Shown one piece after another: positions 11,772 through 22,784 of a DNA stretch of 64,000 nucleotides. The first letter of the stretch is position 1; every line of letters starts with the position of its first letter. The stretch lies in contig NC_008570.1 of the NCBI RefSeq assembly GCF_000014805.1, forward strand, positions 4,303,501 to 4,367,500. The letters run 5' to 3'. Made by a program: the position numbers and the translations under genes. The DNA is from Aeromonas hydrophila subsp. hydrophila ATCC 7966 (GTDB lineage Bacteria > Pseudomonadota > Gammaproteobacteria > Enterobacterales > Aeromonadaceae). The notes beneath the pieces were generated by a model that saw only the letters and a program-made list of their open reading frames with translations, did no database searches and was not told the origin of the DNA.

Positions 11772-12853
11772 AGTTCTCTCTCAATCTGCCCGGTCGCCAG
11801 GCGTTTGCACTCGTCAGCAACCCGCTCGGCGGCATCGGTAATGGCCACGCGACGGGCGGCCTGGGCCATGTTCAATAGGGTTTCCCTGCGCCCGGCAAGC
11901 CAGGAGAGACGGGCAGCCAGCGAGGCCGTCGTCAGCTCGGATTGGGGCAGGAATTCAGCCGCACCGCCATCGACCAGGGTCAGGGCGTTGCGGGTCTGGT
12001 GATCATCCACTGCGTGGGGCAGCGGTACAAAAATGGCGGCGACCCCGGCGGCGGCCACTTCGGAGACGGTCAGCGCCCCCGCCCGGCACACCACCAGATC
12101 GGCCCAGGCATAGGCACCGGCCATGTCCTTGATAAATTCGCTCACCTCGGCCGCAACACCCTGCTTGGCGTAGGCTTCAGCCACGGCATCCCGATTGCCC
12201 TTGCCGCACTGGTGACGCACCTCGATGGGCACGCCGGCCGCCGCCACCGCTGGCGGCACCTGTTCGTTGAGCACCCGGGCCCCCAGGCTGCCACCGACGA
12301 TCAGCAGCCGCAGTGGTTCTGCCCCGCTGCGCAGCTGGGGATCCGGCAGCGCCACCACTTCGGGGCGTACCGGGTTGCCCACCACGGCAGTGCGACGGCT
12401 CGGCGCGAAGGCGCCCGGAAATGCCATCAGCACCCGTTTGGCGAGGCGAGCCAGCAACTTGTTGGTCAGGCCTGCCGCGGCATTCTGCTCGTGCAGCAAC
12501 AGCGGGATACCGGACAGCCAGGCCGCCACGCCACCCGGGCCGGAGGCAAAGCCGCCCATGCCGAGCACCACGTCGGGACGAATGGTCTTGAGCACCCGCC
12601 GCGCCTGCAACACGGACTTGACGATGCGATAAGGCGCGACCAGCAGACGCTTGATGCCGTTGCCACGCACCCCCTGGATATCGATGAAGGAGATGGGGTA
12701 ACCATGGGCAGGCACCAGCTCGGCCTCCATCCGGTCGGCGGTGCCGAGCCAGTGAATGGTCCAGCCCTGGGCCTTGAGGCGATCAGCCACGGCCAAGCCG
12801 GGGAACACATGGCCCCCGGTACCGCCTGCCATCACCAACAGCGTCTTGCTCAC
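11768..12853 (-). CDS. murG: Lipid II synthase MurG
   Basis: The peripheral membrane N-acetylglucosaminyltransferase that turns lipid I into lipid II, 361 residues (355 in E. coli). The glycine loop [14 protein letters not shown] near the N-terminus and the donor-binding region ([24 protein letters not shown]) are clear. The start is GTG; it overlaps the ftsW stop by one base (TAGTG), so it is probably translated by coupling. Confidence 0.97.
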   Translation of the reverse strand: MSKTLLVMAGGTGGHVFPGLAVADRLKAQGWTIHWLGTADRMEAELVPAHGYPISFIDIQGVRGNGIKRLLVAPYRIVKSVLQARRVLKTIRPDVVLGMGGFASGPGGVAAWLSGIPLLLHEQNAAAGLTNKLLARLAKRVLMAFPGAFAPSRRTAVVGNPVRPEVVALPDPQLRSGAEPLRLLIVGGSLGARVLNEQVPPAVAAAGVPIEVRHQCGKGNRDAVAEAYAKQGVAAEVSEFIKDMAGAYAWADLVVCRAGALTVSEVAAAGVAAIFVPLPHAVDDHQTRNALTLVDGGAAEFLPQSELTTASLAARLSWLAGRRETLLNMAQAARRVAITDAAERVADECKRLATGQIEREL

Positions 12854-14034
12854 TAAACCTCCCGCACGCGCGCCTGGGCACTGGCCTGGCGCAACTCGAA
12901 ATCGATACGAATCAACATGCTCACCGCCACCATCATGATGATGAGGCTCGAACCACCATAACTGACCAGCGGCAGGGTCAGCCCCTTGGTCGGCATCATG
13001 CCGCTGGCAGCCCCCACGTTGACGAAGGTCTGGAAGCTGAACCAGATGCCGATGCCGATGGCCAGATAACCTTCATACAGTCGCTCAGCCACCAGCGCCT
13101 GGTGCCCCAGCTTGAGCGCCTTGATTGCCAGCGCAAAGATGAGAAACAGCGCGCCCAGCACGCCCACATAGCCCAGCTCTTCACCCAGGATGGCGAACAC
13201 GAAGTCGGTGTGCGCCTCCGGCAGGTACTCCATCTTCTGGATGGAGTTGCCAAGCCCCTCGCCAAACCAGCTGCCACGGCCGAAGGCCATCAGCGACTGG
13301 GTCAGCTGGTAGCCGCTGCCGAACGGATCAGCCCAGGGGTCGAGGAAAGAGGTCACCCGCCGCATCCGGTACGGCTCGGCGATGATCAGGGTCACCACGG
13401 CGCTCACCCCCACCAGGATGAGACCGATGAACTGCACCAGGCGGGCGCCGGCCAGGAACAGCATGCCGAGCGAGGTGACGAACATCACCACCACCGAGCC
13501 CAGATCGGGCTGGGCCAGCAGCAGGATGGCCACTACGAACAACACCGCCATCGGCTTCATGAAACCGATGAAACGCTCGCGTACCTCGCTCTGACGGCGC
13601 ACCAGATAGCCCGCCAGATAGACGAACAGCGCCAGCTTGCCGAACTCGGCCGGCTGCAGGTTGAACGGACCCAGCGGCAACCAGCGAACCGAGCCGTTGA
13701 CGCTGCGGCCCACCAGCAACACCAGCACCAGCATGACGATGGCCAGCAGCAGCATGGGGCCGTTGTAGTGCTGCCAGCGCGCCATCGGCACCTGCAGCAC
13801 GAACCAGGAGATGCCGAGCGCCATCAGCAGAAACAGGCCGTGACGCTTCACGAACATGAAGGGATCGTTGTTGATGGCGATCCCCTCCGGGATCGAGGCG
13901 GAGGCGACGATCACCAGACCCACCGCCATCAGCGCCAGCGCCAGCACGACCAGCTGCCGGTCATAGAGACCGGCAGGGCGCGCCGGCAACAGCCAGCGCT
14001 GCAAGAAGCCTGCGACTGCGCGAAGGGCGTTCAT
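12853..14034 (-). CDS. ftsW: Septal peptidoglycan polymerase FtsW
   Basis: A SEDS-family glycosyltransferase with about ten membrane helices that polymerises lipid II at the septum together with FtsI. It has 393 residues (414 in E. coli). Conserved stretches include [20 protein letters not shown] and the [19 protein letters not shown] signature near the C-terminus. The start overlaps the murD stop by four bases. The N-terminus is somewhat shorter than in E. coli. Confidence 0.96.
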   Translation of the reverse strand: MNALRAVAGFLQRWLLPARPAGLYDRQLVVLALALMAVGLVIVASASIPEGIAINNDPFMFVKRHGLFLLMALGISWFVLQVPMARWQHYNGPMLLLAIVMLVLVLLVGRSVNGSVRWLPLGPFNLQPAEFGKLALFVYLAGYLVRRQSEVRERFIGFMKPMAVLFVVAILLLAQPDLGSVVVMFVTSLGMLFLAGARLVQFIGLILVGVSAVVTLIIAEPYRMRRVTSFLDPWADPFGSGYQLTQSLMAFGRGSWFGEGLGNSIQKMEYLPEAHTDFVFAILGEELGYVGVLGALFLIFALAIKALKLGHQALVAERLYEGYLAIGIGIWFSFQTFVNVGAASGMMPTKGLTLPLVSYGGSSLIIMMVAVSMLIRIDFELRQASAQARVREV

Positions 14035-15314
14035 AACTTCTGTACCAGCTCGGTGAAACGATCACCGCGCGCTTCGAAAGACTTGAATTGGTCCAGGCTG
14101 GCGCAGGCCGGCGCCAGCAGCACCCAGTCGCCGGGTCTGGCATCGGCGGCCGCCTTGGCGACCGCGGCATCCAGATCCGCCACCCGCTCGGTCTGCTCGC
14201 CCAGCGCCAGCAGCACCTCGGCATCCTGGCCGAAACAGTACATGTGATCGATCTGGCTGCCGAGCAGCGCCTGCACCGGGCCGAAATCCTGGCCCTTGCC
14301 CTGGCCACCGGCCAGCAGCAGCAGACGGCCCTTCACCGACTCGCGCACCCCGGCCACGGCAGCCAGGGTCGCCCCCACGTTGGTGGCCTTGGAGTCGTTG
14401 ATCCAGCGCACCCCATTCACCTCCCGCACGAAGCGGGCACGGTGGGGCAGCCCCTCGAAACGGCGCAGTACTCGCAACTGCGGCTCGCGCGGGATGCCGA
14501 CCGCATCGCACAGGGCCATGGCGGCCAGCGCGTTGGCCTGGTTGTGGGCGCCGACGATCTTCATCTCGTCCACCGCCAGCAACGGCTCGCCGTGCAGGGT
14601 CAGCCAGTGACGGCCATCCAGCTCGCAGCGGCCATAGCCGTTGCAGTCAAGGCCGAAGCTCTGCCACACCTGACCCACGTCGGGCAGGGTCTGGGCATCG
14701 TCGCGATTGATCAGGATGTGCTGGGAGTGCTGATGGATCTCCATCTTGGCGGCGCGATAGTCGGCCATGCCCTGATAGCGATCCATATGATCTTCGGAGA
14801 GGTTCAATACCACGGAGGCGGCGGCGCGCAGGCTGTGGGTGGTCTCCAGCTGGAAGCTGGAGAGCTCCAGCACGCAGAGATCCATCGGCTGCTTGAGCAG
14901 CTCGAGCGCCGGCGTGCCGATGTTGCCACCCACCCCGACCTTGAGGCCGGCTTCGGCGATCATCTCGCCCACCAGGGTGGTGACCGTGCTCTTGCCGTTG
15001 GAGCCGGTGATGGCGATCACCGGCACCTGGGCCTCGCGCACGAACAGCTCGATGTCGCCGACGATGCGCACCCCGAACTCGGCGGCGGCTTGCAGTTCGG
15101 GCGTTGCCAGGGCAATGCCCGGGCTCGCCACTATCATGTGCGCCTGCTTGAGCAGCTCGCCGTCCAGCCCGTGGATGAGTTCCACCTCGGCAGGCAGTTG
15201 ATCTTTGCCGGGCGGGTTGGCGCGGGTGTCCATCACCAACGGCGTCACGCCACGGCCGATGAAGTAGTCGACGCAGGAGAGTCCGGTTTTGCCGAGTCCG
15301 ATGATGATGACCAT
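14031..15314 (-). CDS. murD: UDP-N-acetylmuramoyl-L-alanine--D-glutamate ligase MurD
   Basis: The Mur ligase that adds D-glutamate, 427 residues (438 in E. coli). It shows the N-terminal nucleotide-type fold ([15 protein letters not shown]), the ATP loop [11 protein letters not shown] and the downstream NDSKATN motif that is diagnostic for MurD. It lies 3 bases after mraY and overlaps ftsW by 4 bases, in one continuous transcription unit. Confidence 0.97.
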   Translation of the reverse strand: MVIIIGLGKTGLSCVDYFIGRGVTPLVMDTRANPPGKDQLPAEVELIHGLDGELLKQAHMIVASPGIALATPELQAAAEFGVRIVGDIELFVREAQVPVIAITGSNGKSTVTTLVGEMIAEAGLKVGVGGNIGTPALELLKQPMDLCVLELSSFQLETTHSLRAAASVVLNLSEDHMDRYQGMADYRAAKMEIHQHSQHILINRDDAQTLPDVGQVWQSFGLDCNGYGRCELDGRHWLTLHGEPLLAVDEMKIVGAHNQANALAAMALCDAVGIPREPQLRVLRRFEGLPHRARFVREVNGVRWINDSKATNVGATLAAVAGVRESVKGRLLLLAGGQGKGQDFGPVQALLGSQIDHMYCFGQDAEVLLALGEQTERVADLDAAVAKAAADARPGDWVLLAPACASLDQFKSFEARGDRFTELVQKL

Positions 15315-15317
15315 GGC

Positions 15318-16400
15318 TTACCTCACCTTCAAGGTGGCGAGGCCGAGCAGCACCAGCATGAGCGTGATGATCCAGAAGCGCACGATGACGCGCGGCTCCG
15401 GCCAGCCCTTCTTCTCATAGTGGTGATGGATCGGAGCCATGCGGAAGATGCGCACGCCGCGCAGCTTGTAGGACCCCACCTGCAGGATCACCGAGACGGT
15501 CTCCATCACGAAGACGCCGCCCATGATCACCAGCAGAAACTCCTGACGCACCAGCACGGCGATGGTGCCGAGCGCGCCACCCAGTGCCAGGGAGCCCACG
15601 TCCCCCATGAACACCTGGGCCGGATAGGTGTTGAACCAGAGAAAACCCAGACCCGCCCCGACGATGGCGGTACAGACGATCACCAGCTCGGAGGTATAGG
15701 GCACATAGGGAATATGCAGGTAGTTGGCGAAATTGACGTTGCCGGTGGCCCAGGCGATGAAGGCGAAGCCCCCCGCCACCATCACGGTCGGCATGATGGC
15801 CAGACCATCCAGACCATCCGTGAGATTGACCGCGTTGGAGGTGCCGACGATGACGAAGTAGGTCAGTACGATGAACATCAGCCCGAGTTGCGGCATCACG
15901 TCCTTGAGGAAGGGCACCACCAGCTGGGTCTGACCGTCGTGAGTGGCGGTGGCGTAAAGGAACACGGCCACCCCCAGCGCAACGGCGGATTGCCAGAAAT
16001 ATTTCCAGCGGGCGATCAGGCCGTCGGTGTTCTTGCGCACCACCTTGAGGTAGTCATCGGCGAAACCGATGGCGCCATAGGCTCCCAGTACGAACAGCAC
16101 CAGCCAGACATAGGGGTTGTCGAGGCGGCACCAGAGCAGCACCGAGATGAAGATGGCGGCGATGATCATCAGGCCACCCATGGTCGGGGTGCCTTTCTTG
16201 CTCAGGTGCGACTCGGGACCGTCATTGCGGATCACCTGGCCGAATTTGAGGATCTGCAGGCGACGGATGAGACGCGGCCCCATCCAGAGCGCCACCACCA
16301 GGCCGGTGATGATCGACAGGATGGCGCGAAACGTCAGGTAGGAGAAGACGTTGAAGAAGGTGAAGTGCGGGGTGAGCAGTTCCGCCAGCCAGACTAGCAT
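15318..16400 (-). CDS. mraY: Phospho-MurNAc-pentapeptide transferase MraY
   Basis: The integral membrane enzyme that makes lipid I from UDP-MurNAc-pentapeptide and undecaprenyl phosphate. At 360 residues it has the E. coli length, with about ten membrane helices. Diagnostic motifs are FADDYLKV (metal-binding aspartates), [14 protein letters not shown] and the late [13 protein letters not shown] histidine loop. It overlaps the end of murF by 7 bases. Confidence 0.98.
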   Translation of the reverse strand: MLVWLAELLTPHFTFFNVFSYLTFRAILSIITGLVVALWMGPRLIRRLQILKFGQVIRNDGPESHLSKKGTPTMGGLMIIAAIFISVLLWCRLDNPYVWLVLFVLGAYGAIGFADDYLKVVRKNTDGLIARWKYFWQSAVALGVAVFLYATATHDGQTQLVVPFLKDVMPQLGLMFIVLTYFVIVGTSNAVNLTDGLDGLAIMPTVMVAGGFAFIAWATGNVNFANYLHIPYVPYTSELVIVCTAIVGAGLGFLWFNTYPAQVFMGDVGSLALGGALGTIAVLVRQEFLLVIMGGVFVMETVSVILQVGSYKLRGVRIFRMAPIHHHYEKKGWPEPRVIVRFWIITLMLVLLGLATLKVR

Positions 16401-17749
16401 GTGGCTGACTCCTGACGGTCTTTGACCATCTCGACGATATCTTCCATGCGGGAGCCGCGGGCACCCTTGACCAGGATGGCGATTTCTTGATGTGTATTTA
16501 TCATTTGCGCAAGCACTTCAAACAACGACGCCTTGTTATCGAAATGTCGGCCAGCCGCGGCATCTGCGGTGTGGCGACTCTGTTCCCCTACGGTCAGCAC
16601 GGCATCGAGGCCGCGCTCGCTGGCGTGGCGTCCGACCCGGGCGTGCTGCTCGGCGGACTCCTCACCCAACTCCTTCATGTCACCGAACACCAGCACCTTG
16701 TAGCCACTCATGGCGGTCAGGGCATCGATGCCCGCCAGCACGGACTCCACGCTGGCGTTGTAGGTGTCGTCCACCAGGGTGAGACCACCCCAGCGCTGGA
16801 CGCAGAAACGGCCCTTGACCGGTGCCATCAGCTCGAGCCCGGCCTTGACCGAGGCGAGCGAGGCGCCGAGCGCCAGCGTGCCAGCGGCGGCGGCCAGGGC
16901 GTTCGCCACGTTATGGCGGCCCGGAATGGCCAGGGTCAGGCTTATTTCACCCTGCGGGGTCACCATGACAAACTCGGCACAACCCTGCTGGTTGATCACC
17001 ACGTTTCTGGCGTGGAACGGCTGACGCTGATCCTCGATGGAGAAGGCGCAGTGGATCCCGCGGGCCTGCCACTTTGGCCAGAATTCGTTGTCGGCATTGA
17101 CGATGGCGGTTCCGCCCTCGCCCAGCCCCTCGAAGATTTCGCTCTTGGCGTGAAACACCCCTTCCAGCGAGCCGAAGCCCTCCAGGTGGGCGGCCGCCAC
17201 GTTGTTGATGATGGCGGCATCGGGTTTGGCCAACGAGGTAGTCCAGGCGATCTCGCCCGGGTGGTTGGCCCCCAGCTCCATCACCGCAAACCGGTGTTGC
17301 GGCTCGAGGCGCAGCAGGGTCAGCGGCACCCCCACTTCGTTGTTGAAGTTGCCGGCGGTGGCCAGCACGTCCCCTTCCTGACGCAGGATGGCGGTCGCCA
17401 TCTCCTTCACAGTGGTCTTGCCACAGCTGCCGGTGATGGCCAGCACTTTCGGGTTGATCCGCTCGCGCACCAACCGACCGAGGCGACCCAGTCCCTTGAG
17501 ACTGTCGGTCACCACCAGCTGGGGGATCGCCAACGGCAGTTCACGCTCGACCAGAAGGGCCGATGCTCCGGCGGCCACGGCCTGCTCGCAGAAATCGTGG
17601 GCATCGAAACGCTCGCCGCGCAGCGCAACAAACAGCGCGCCTGCGCCCAGGGTACGGGTGTCGGTGCTGACAGCCGTGATCGCTCCGTCTTCACCAATCA
17701 GACGGGCATCGAGTACCTGCGCCAGCTCGGCAAGCCTGAGGGTCATCAT
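16394..17749 (-). CDS. murF: UDP-MurNAc-tripeptide--D-alanyl-D-alanine ligase MurF
   Basis: The Mur ligase that adds the D-Ala-D-Ala dipeptide, 451 residues (452 in E. coli). The ATP loop [11 protein letters not shown] and the [13 protein letters not shown] segment typical of MurF are visible. Two ATGs stand in tandem at the start (MMTL). It overlaps murE by 4 bases. The D-Ala-D-Ala ligase that supplies its substrate is not in this cluster and must be elsewhere in the genome. Confidence 0.97.
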   Translation of the reverse strand: MMTLRLAELAQVLDARLIGEDGAITAVSTDTRTLGAGALFVALRGERFDAHDFCEQAVAAGASALLVERELPLAIPQLVVTDSLKGLGRLGRLVRERINPKVLAITGSCGKTTVKEMATAILRQEGDVLATAGNFNNEVGVPLTLLRLEPQHRFAVMELGANHPGEIAWTTSLAKPDAAIINNVAAAHLEGFGSLEGVFHAKSEIFEGLGEGGTAIVNADNEFWPKWQARGIHCAFSIEDQRQPFHARNVVINQQGCAEFVMVTPQGEISLTLAIPGRHNVANALAAAAGTLALGASLASVKAGLELMAPVKGRFCVQRWGGLTLVDDTYNASVESVLAGIDALTAMSGYKVLVFGDMKELGEESAEQHARVGRHASERGLDAVLTVGEQSRHTADAAAGRHFDNKASLFEVLAQMINTHQEIAILVKGARGSRMEDIVEMVKDRQESATC

Positions 17750-19230
17750 GCGAATGACTCCAATAATGTGTGCAAGGCGGCCGCAACGGTTTCCCGGTCG
17801 CTGTAGTGCCGCTTGTCGGTTCCAATGATCTGATAATCCTCATGACCCTTACCGGCCACCAGGATGATGTCCTGTTTGCTCGCCTGGCTCAGTGCCAGCT
17901 CGATTGCCTTGGTCCTGTCGTGCTCGATCTGCACGGCGCCGGGATCGCGAAGACCCGCCACCATGTCGGCCATGATCCGGGCCGGCTCCTCGGTACGGGG
18001 ATTGTCATCGGTCAGGATCACGCGATCCGCATGCAGCTCGGCCATGGCGGCCATCATGGGCCGCTTGCCGCGATCCCTGTCGCCACCACAACCCACCAGA
18101 CACCAGAGCCGTCCTTCACAGTGCACCCGCAGGGCCTGCAAGGCCTTCTCCAGCGCATCCGGCGTGTGGGCATAATCGACCACGGCGAGCGGCGCCTTGC
18201 CGCCACCGAAGCACTCCATGCGGCCGGTTACCGGCTGCAGTTGCGGCGCGCTGGCCAGCAGCTCGTCGAAGTCATAACCGAGCACCAGCATGGCGCCCAT
18301 CGCGGCCAGCACGTTGCTGACGTTGAAGCGCCCGAGCAAGGGGGCGGATAATACACCATTCCCCCAGCTGGAGTTAATCTGCGTGCGAAAACCTTGCTGG
18401 TGGAAATGGGGATCCTGCGCCGTCAGCTGTCGCCCCGGGTGACCGGCCACCGGGCCGTGCACGCTGAACGCCACGGCAGCCGGATAGGCAGCCAGCCACT
18501 GGCGGCCCAACCGGTCGTCGGCATTGAGCACGGCGCAGGGTTCGGCCACCAGTTTCAGCAGCTCTTCCTTGGCGGCGCCGTAGGCCTCCATGGTGCCGTG
18601 ATAGTCCAGATGATCCCGGCTCAGGTTGGTGAATACGGCGGCAGCAAACGGCAGGGCCGCGACGCGATGCTGTACCAGGCCGTGGCTGGACACCTCCATC
18701 GCCACCAGATCCGCCCCCTGCGCTTGCAGAGCGGCCAGATTGGCCTGCACCTGCACCGCGCTGCCGGTGGTGTTTTCCGCTTCCACCAGCTCGCCGAACA
18801 GGCCGTTGCCGATGGTGCCCATCACCCCGGCCTTGCCCCCCAGCAGGGTGCACCAGTTGGCCACCAGCAGCGCCGTGGTGCTCTTGCCGTTGGTGCCGGT
18901 GATGCCCACCAGATCCAGCTTGCTGGCCGGCTGGTCGTAGAAATAGCCGGCCAGCTCGGAGAGCCTGGCTGGCAGATCCGGGATCCCGAGACAAGGCACG
19001 CCCAGCGCCGGTGCCACGAATTCACCGTCCTCTTCAAACAGTACGGCGGTCGCTCCCTGAGCCACCGCCTGTTCGATAAACCGTCTGCCATCCACCTGAT
19101 GCCCGCGAATCGCTACGAAGAGACAACCGGGCCCGACCCGCCGACTGTCCAGCTGGATGTCTGTAAGCGCGAGCGCCGGGGCAGTAATGCCAAAGGGGCG
19201 CATCAGTTGATCAAGTGCGCGGGACAACAT
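17746..19230 (-). CDS. murE: UDP-MurNAc-tripeptide synthetase MurE, meso-diaminopimelate type
   Basis: The Mur ligase that adds the third stem residue, 494 residues (495 in E. coli). The ATP loop GTNGKSTTALL is clear, and the DNPR motif (TDDNPRTEEP) predicts meso-diaminopimelate as substrate rather than lysine. The frame is open further upstream, but the ATG at 19230 has a GGAGG ribosome site with a 6-base gap and matches the family N-terminus. This start overlaps the end of ftsI by 20 bases. Confidence 0.97.
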   Translation of the reverse strand: MLSRALDQLMRPFGITAPALALTDIQLDSRRVGPGCLFVAIRGHQVDGRRFIEQAVAQGATAVLFEEDGEFVAPALGVPCLGIPDLPARLSELAGYFYDQPASKLDLVGITGTNGKSTTALLVANWCTLLGGKAGVMGTIGNGLFGELVEAENTTGSAVQVQANLAALQAQGADLVAMEVSSHGLVQHRVAALPFAAAVFTNLSRDHLDYHGTMEAYGAAKEELLKLVAEPCAVLNADDRLGRQWLAAYPAAVAFSVHGPVAGHPGRQLTAQDPHFHQQGFRTQINSSWGNGVLSAPLLGRFNVSNVLAAMGAMLVLGYDFDELLASAPQLQPVTGRMECFGGGKAPLAVVDYAHTPDALEKALQALRVHCEGRLWCLVGCGGDRDRGKRPMMAAMAELHADRVILTDDNPRTEEPARIMADMVAGLRDPGAVQIEHDRTKAIELALSQASKQDIILVAGKGHEDYQIIGTDKRHYSDRETVAAALHTLLESFA

Positions 19231-20965
19231 TGGAAGCCTCCGTACGGGCAAGTTTGGTGGGCACCGCAGGCGGTACCGCGTCGGGACGAATATTGAAGAG
19301 CTGCAGTACCCCGCCCATGGCTTCGGCAAACGGCGGTGTCGCAACGGCACCACCGTAGTAGGCGTCACCCTTGGGCTCGTTGATCACCACGACCATGACG
19401 AAACGGGGATTGCTGGCCGGGGCGAAACCGGCGAACCAGGCCATGTAGTCCTTGCCGTAACCACCTGCAACCGCGACCTTGGCGGTACCACTCTTGCCGC
19501 CGACGCGGTAACCGGGGATCTGTGCTTTGGGAATGGCATTGCTGACCACGTACTCCAGCGCCTGCAACATGGCAGTGGCGTTGTTGTGATCGATGACCTG
19601 CTCCCCCTTGGGAGGCTCGGTCACCTTGACGATGGAGAGCGGCACCCGCTTGCCCTTGTTGGCCAAAGTGGCATAGGCGGAGGCCAGCTGCAGCGGGGTG
19701 ACCCGCAGGCCATAGCCGAACGACAGGGTGGCCCGTTCGATGTCGGACCAGCGCCGGCGCTGGGGCAGCATGCCGCTGCTCTCACCCATCAGGCCGCTGC
19801 CGGTATCCATCCCGAAGCCCACCATGCTGAGGGTGTTGATCATCTCCTGCGCCGGCATCCGCAGCGCGATGCGCGACATGCCGATGTTGGAGGAGTAGCG
19901 CAGGATGTCGTACAGGTTGGTGGCCTTGTGGATACTCACGTCGCGGATCTGCTTGGCCCCGATGAACAGAGGGCCGCCAGGAATGGTGTCCTTCCAGCTG
20001 GTGACGCCGGCCTGCAGGGCGCTGAGCAGGATCAGCGGCTTGACGGTGGAGCCCGGTTCATAGGTATCGGTCACCACCCGGTTGCGCACCCGGAAACTCT
20101 GGTACTGACCGCGGTTGTTGGGGTTGTAGGAGGGGGTGTTGACCATGGCGAGCACTTCGCCGGTCTTGACGTCCAGCATCACCATGGAGCCGGAGGTCGC
20201 CTTGTTCTCGTCGGTGGCCCGCTTGAGCGCCCGATAGGCAAGTGCCTGCACCCGTTGATCGATGCTCAGTTGCAGGTCGTTGGCGTTCTTGCCCTCTTTG
20301 ACCAGACCAAGCCGCTCGATGACCCGGCCCTGTCTGTCCTTGCGCACCCGCATCTCGCCAGGGGTTGCAGTCAGCCACTCGTTATAGCTGCGCTCGATCC
20401 CCTCGATGCCGCTGCCGTCGATGTTGGTTACCCCCACCAGGTGGGCGCTGATCTCGCCGGTCGGATAGAAACGGCGTGCCTCGGGGCGCAGATAGATGCC
20501 ACCCAGCTTGAGGCCCTTGATGTATTCCGCCACCGCCGGCGTTACCTGGCGTTGCAGGTAGACGAAGCGCTTGCTCGGGTTGGAGATGCGGTGCTTGAGG
20601 GTGTTGATGTCGAGCTTGAGCACGGCGGACAGGGCCAGCCAGGCCCGCTCGTTATGGATGGCGCCAGACTCGTGCACCGTCTTGGGATCGGCCCAGACGG
20701 CTTCCACGGGAACCGACACAGCCAGCTGCTCGCCGTTGCGATCGGTGATCATGCCGCGCACCGCCTGAGTGGCGGTGGTACGCAGCGAACGCATGTCCCC
20801 TTCCTGACGCAGCCGATCCGGGTCGATCACCTGGATCCAGGCCAGTCGCAGGATCAAGCCGGCAAACGCAATGCCGATGAAGAACACCAGCGTGCGAAAG
20901 CGCCACGGATAGAGTGACGGAGCTTTGACCTTGGGTTGGGCCTTGGCGGAAGCCTTGCGTTTCAT
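19211..20965 (-). CDS. ftsI: Septal transpeptidase FtsI (PBP3)
   Basis: A class B penicillin-binding protein that cross-links septal peptidoglycan with FtsW, 584 residues (588 in E. coli). It has a cytoplasmic tail, one membrane helix (about 24-45), the PBP dimer domain and the transpeptidase domain. Catalytic Ser306 lies in GSTVK, SSN in the RYSSNIGMS stretch, and KSGTAK near the C-terminus. The ATG at 20965 overlaps the ftsL stop by 4 bases; the frame extending upstream to 21088 runs through ftsL and is not used. It is the target of aztreonam-type beta-lactams. Confidence 0.97.
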   Translation of the reverse strand: MKRKASAKAQPKVKAPSLYPWRFRTLVFFIGIAFAGLILRLAWIQVIDPDRLRQEGDMRSLRTTATQAVRGMITDRNGEQLAVSVPVEAVWADPKTVHESGAIHNERAWLALSAVLKLDINTLKHRISNPSKRFVYLQRQVTPAVAEYIKGLKLGGIYLRPEARRFYPTGEISAHLVGVTNIDGSGIEGIERSYNEWLTATPGEMRVRKDRQGRVIERLGLVKEGKNANDLQLSIDQRVQALAYRALKRATDENKATSGSMVMLDVKTGEVLAMVNTPSYNPNNRGQYQSFRVRNRVVTDTYEPGSTVKPLILLSALQAGVTSWKDTIPGGPLFIGAKQIRDVSIHKATNLYDILRYSSNIGMSRIALRMPAQEMINTLSMVGFGMDTGSGLMGESSGMLPQRRRWSDIERATLSFGYGLRVTPLQLASAYATLANKGKRVPLSIVKVTEPPKGEQVIDHNNATAMLQALEYVVSNAIPKAQIPGYRVGGKSGTAKVAVAGGYGKDYMAWFAGFAPASNPRFVMVVVINEPKGDAYYGGAVATPPFAEAMGGVLQLFNIRPDAVPPAVPTKLARTEASNVVPRT

Positions 20966-21276
20966 GGTTGTGTAATTACCTTCTCGGTGGTCACCAGCGG
21001 GCGAGCCATCTGCAACTTGTCCATGGCCAGACTCGCCACCCGGGAGTGCTCGGCCAGCGTGCCCTGCTCCAGCAACAGATGCCGCCATTCGATATTGAGC
21101 CGATCCTCCTCCGCCATCAGGTCGTTCTGCTTGGCCGTCAGACCGCGGGTCATGTTGGTCACCAGGATCACCGCAAAGGCGGTGATCAGCACGGCGATGG
21201 CCAGCACCACCTGCAGCTTGTGCCGCCAGAGATCGCCGAGGATCTCCCTGGCCAGATGAACGCGCACCTCGCTCAT
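20962..21276 (-). CDS. ftsL: Cell division protein FtsL
   Basis: A small bitopic divisome protein of 104 residues with a cytoplasmic start, one membrane helix (about 22-43) and a periplasmic leucine-zipper-like coiled coil (MAEEDRLNIEWRHLLLEQGTL), which pairs with FtsB and binds FtsQ. E. coli FtsL has 121 residues. It lies 3 bases after rsmH and overlaps ftsI by 4 bases. Sequence conservation is low in this family; position and topology carry the call. Confidence 0.93.
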   Translation of the reverse strand: MSEVRVHLAREILGDLWRHKLQVVLAIAVLITAFAVILVTNMTRGLTAKQNDLMAEEDRLNIEWRHLLLEQGTLAEHSRVASLAMDKLQMARPLVTTEKVITQP

Positions 21277-21279
21277 GGC

Positions 21280-22218
21280 TTACTCCGCCAACCGCTGGGC
21301 GACCCGCAGCACCGAGCTGCGGGATCGGCTGTTTTCATTGACCTCGTGCTCGGAAGGCTTAAGCGCCTTGCCGACCGACTTCAATTTGCGACCGCCGGCC
21401 AGCTGGGCCTCAGTCAACGGAATGCCGTGCGGCACTTCCGGGCCTTTCTCATGCTTGCGAATGAAATGCTTCACCAGCCGATCTTCCAGCGAGTGGAAGC
21501 TGATGACGGAGAGACGACCTTCCGGAGCCAGCACTTGCAGGGCGCCGTTGAGCGCTGTCTCGATCTCGTCCAGCTCGCTGTTGATGTAGATGCGGATGGC
21601 CTGGAAGCTGCGGGTGGCGGCGTGCTTGCCCTTCTCCTTGCTCGGATTGACGCGGGCAATCATCTCCGCCAGTTGACGAGTGCGCACATAGGGCTCGGTC
21701 ACCCGATCGTGCACGATGGCGCGGGCGATCTTCTTGGCGAAACGTTCCTCGCCGAAGGTCTTCAGCACCCAAGCGATGTCGTCCACATCGGCGCGAGCCA
21801 GCCATTCGGCGGCGCTCTGACCGGAGGTGGGATCCATCCGCATATCGAGCGGACCGTCCTTCATGAAGCTGAAACCGCGCTCGGCATCGTCCAGCTGGGG
21901 AGAAGAGACCCCCAGATCCAGCAGGAAACCGTCTACCTTGCCCAGCAGGCCGCGTTCATCCAGATAGGAGGCAATGCCGGAGAAGGGGCCGTGCACGATT
22001 TCGAACCGGGGATCCTGAATCTTGGCCGCTTCGGCAATGGCCTGAGGATCCCGGTCGATGGCGATCAGCCGGCCGTTGGGGCCAAGCTGCTGGAGAATGA
22101 GACGAGAGTGACCACCCCGGCCAAACGTACCGTCGACGTAGATGCCGTCCGGCTTGATGGCCAGCCCTTCAACGGCTTCGTGCAGCAGCACTGTGATGTG
22201 TTCAGCGGCTTGGGTCAT
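21280..22218 (-). CDS. rsmH: 16S rRNA (cytosine(1402)-N(4))-methyltransferase RsmH
   Basis: The SAM-dependent enzyme that methylates N4 of C1402 in 16S rRNA, 312 residues (313 in E. coli MraW). SAM-binding motif [14 protein letters not shown] and the conserved [14 protein letters not shown] segment are visible. It follows mraZ directly, with the mraZ stop at 22219. RsmI, encoded about 1.4 kb away, methylates the ribose of the same nucleotide, so both C1402 modifying enzymes lie in this window. Confidence 0.97.
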   Translation of the reverse strand: MTQAAEHITVLLHEAVEGLAIKPDGIYVDGTFGRGGHSRLILQQLGPNGRLIAIDRDPQAIAEAAKIQDPRFEIVHGPFSGIASYLDERGLLGKVDGFLLDLGVSSPQLDDAERGFSFMKDGPLDMRMDPTSGQSAAEWLARADVDDIAWVLKTFGEERFAKKIARAIVHDRVTEPYVRTRQLAEMIARVNPSKEKGKHAATRSFQAIRIYINSELDEIETALNGALQVLAPEGRLSVISFHSLEDRLVKHFIRKHEKGPEVPHGIPLTEAQLAGGRKLKSVGKALKPSEHEVNENSRSRSSVLRVAQRLAE

Positions 22219-22677
22219 TTATAAAGAGAAATCCTGTAGTCGTGGCGAGCTTGCCCAGTCATCTTCGGGCAGACCCTGAATGTCGTCATTGACCTGTTGT
22301 TGCCAGCGGGCTTCATCCCACAGCTCAAACTTGTTGAGCTGGCCCACCAGCATGATCTTCTTGTCCAGCCCGGCGTGGCTGCGCAGTGGCTGGCTGAGCA
22401 GCAGACGGCCATTGCCGTCCAGCTCGCATTCGGTCGCATGCCCGAGCAACAGCCGCTGCAGGCGGCGCTCAAGGGGATTCATGCTGGAGAGCGTCTTGAG
22501 CTTGCGCTCGATCTCTTCCCATTCGTTCAGGGGGTAAAGCAGCAAGCAGGGATGGGCAATATCGATGGTGCAGACCAGCTGGCCCTCGCTTTCGTCGCGC
22601 AGCCAATCACGGTACTTGGTCGGAATCGCCAATCGCCCCTTGCTGTCGAGGCTGATGGCATGCGCACCACGCAACAA
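22219..22677 (-). CDS. mraZ: Transcriptional regulator MraZ
   Basis: A 152-residue AbrB/SpoVT-fold protein, the same length as in E. coli. Two MraZ repeats each carry a DSKGRL or DGNGRLL-type motif. In E. coli it represses its own promoter and so the dcw operon by binding short repeats. The start is TTG at 22677 ([16 protein letters not shown], matching E. coli MFRGA), with an AGGGA ribosome site 7 bases upstream; no ATG fits the conserved N-terminus. Its predicted operator lies 50-70 bases upstream. Confidence 0.96.
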   Translation of the reverse strand: MLRGAHAISLDSKGRLAIPTKYRDWLRDESEGQLVCTIDIAHPCLLLYPLNEWEEIERKLKTLSSMNPLERRLQRLLLGHATECELDGNGRLLLSQPLRSHAGLDKKIMLVGQLNKFELWDEARWQQQVNDDIQGLPEDDWASSPRLQDFSL

Positions 22678-22726
22678 ATTGCAGTCCCTGAAAATGAGTT
22701 AAAGGGGGCAAATCGCCCGATAAAAA

Positions 22727-22750
22727 CCACTTTGATCCACTTTTCCCCAC
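22727..22750 (-). promoter_or_regulatory. MraZ operator: three GTGG boxes with 10-bp period
   Basis: On the minus strand GTGG occurs three times at exactly 10-bp intervals (plus-strand CCAC at 22727, 22737 and 22747). Repeats of this spacing are the known MraZ binding site in E. coli. They overlap the transcription start predicted from the promoter at 22756-22784, so a bound MraZ ring would block initiation. Confidence 0.8.
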
Positions 22751-22755
22751 CTTGA

Positions 22756-22784
22756 AGTTTAAGGACGTGCTGAGGGCTTTTCAA
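22756..22784 (-). promoter_or_regulatory. Predicted mra (dcw) promoter
   Basis: On the minus strand, -35 TTGAAA (22779-22784), a 17-bp spacer and -10 TAAACT (22756-22761). The inferred start near 22749 falls in the MraZ boxes. It is the best sigma-70 candidate upstream of mraZ. Confidence 0.65.

Noticed and set aside
14088..16397. 769-codon open frame on the plus strand opposite murD and mraY
   Set aside because: It spans two convincing genes in antisense, is rich in histidine and glutamine as expected of shadow translation, and has no family likeness.
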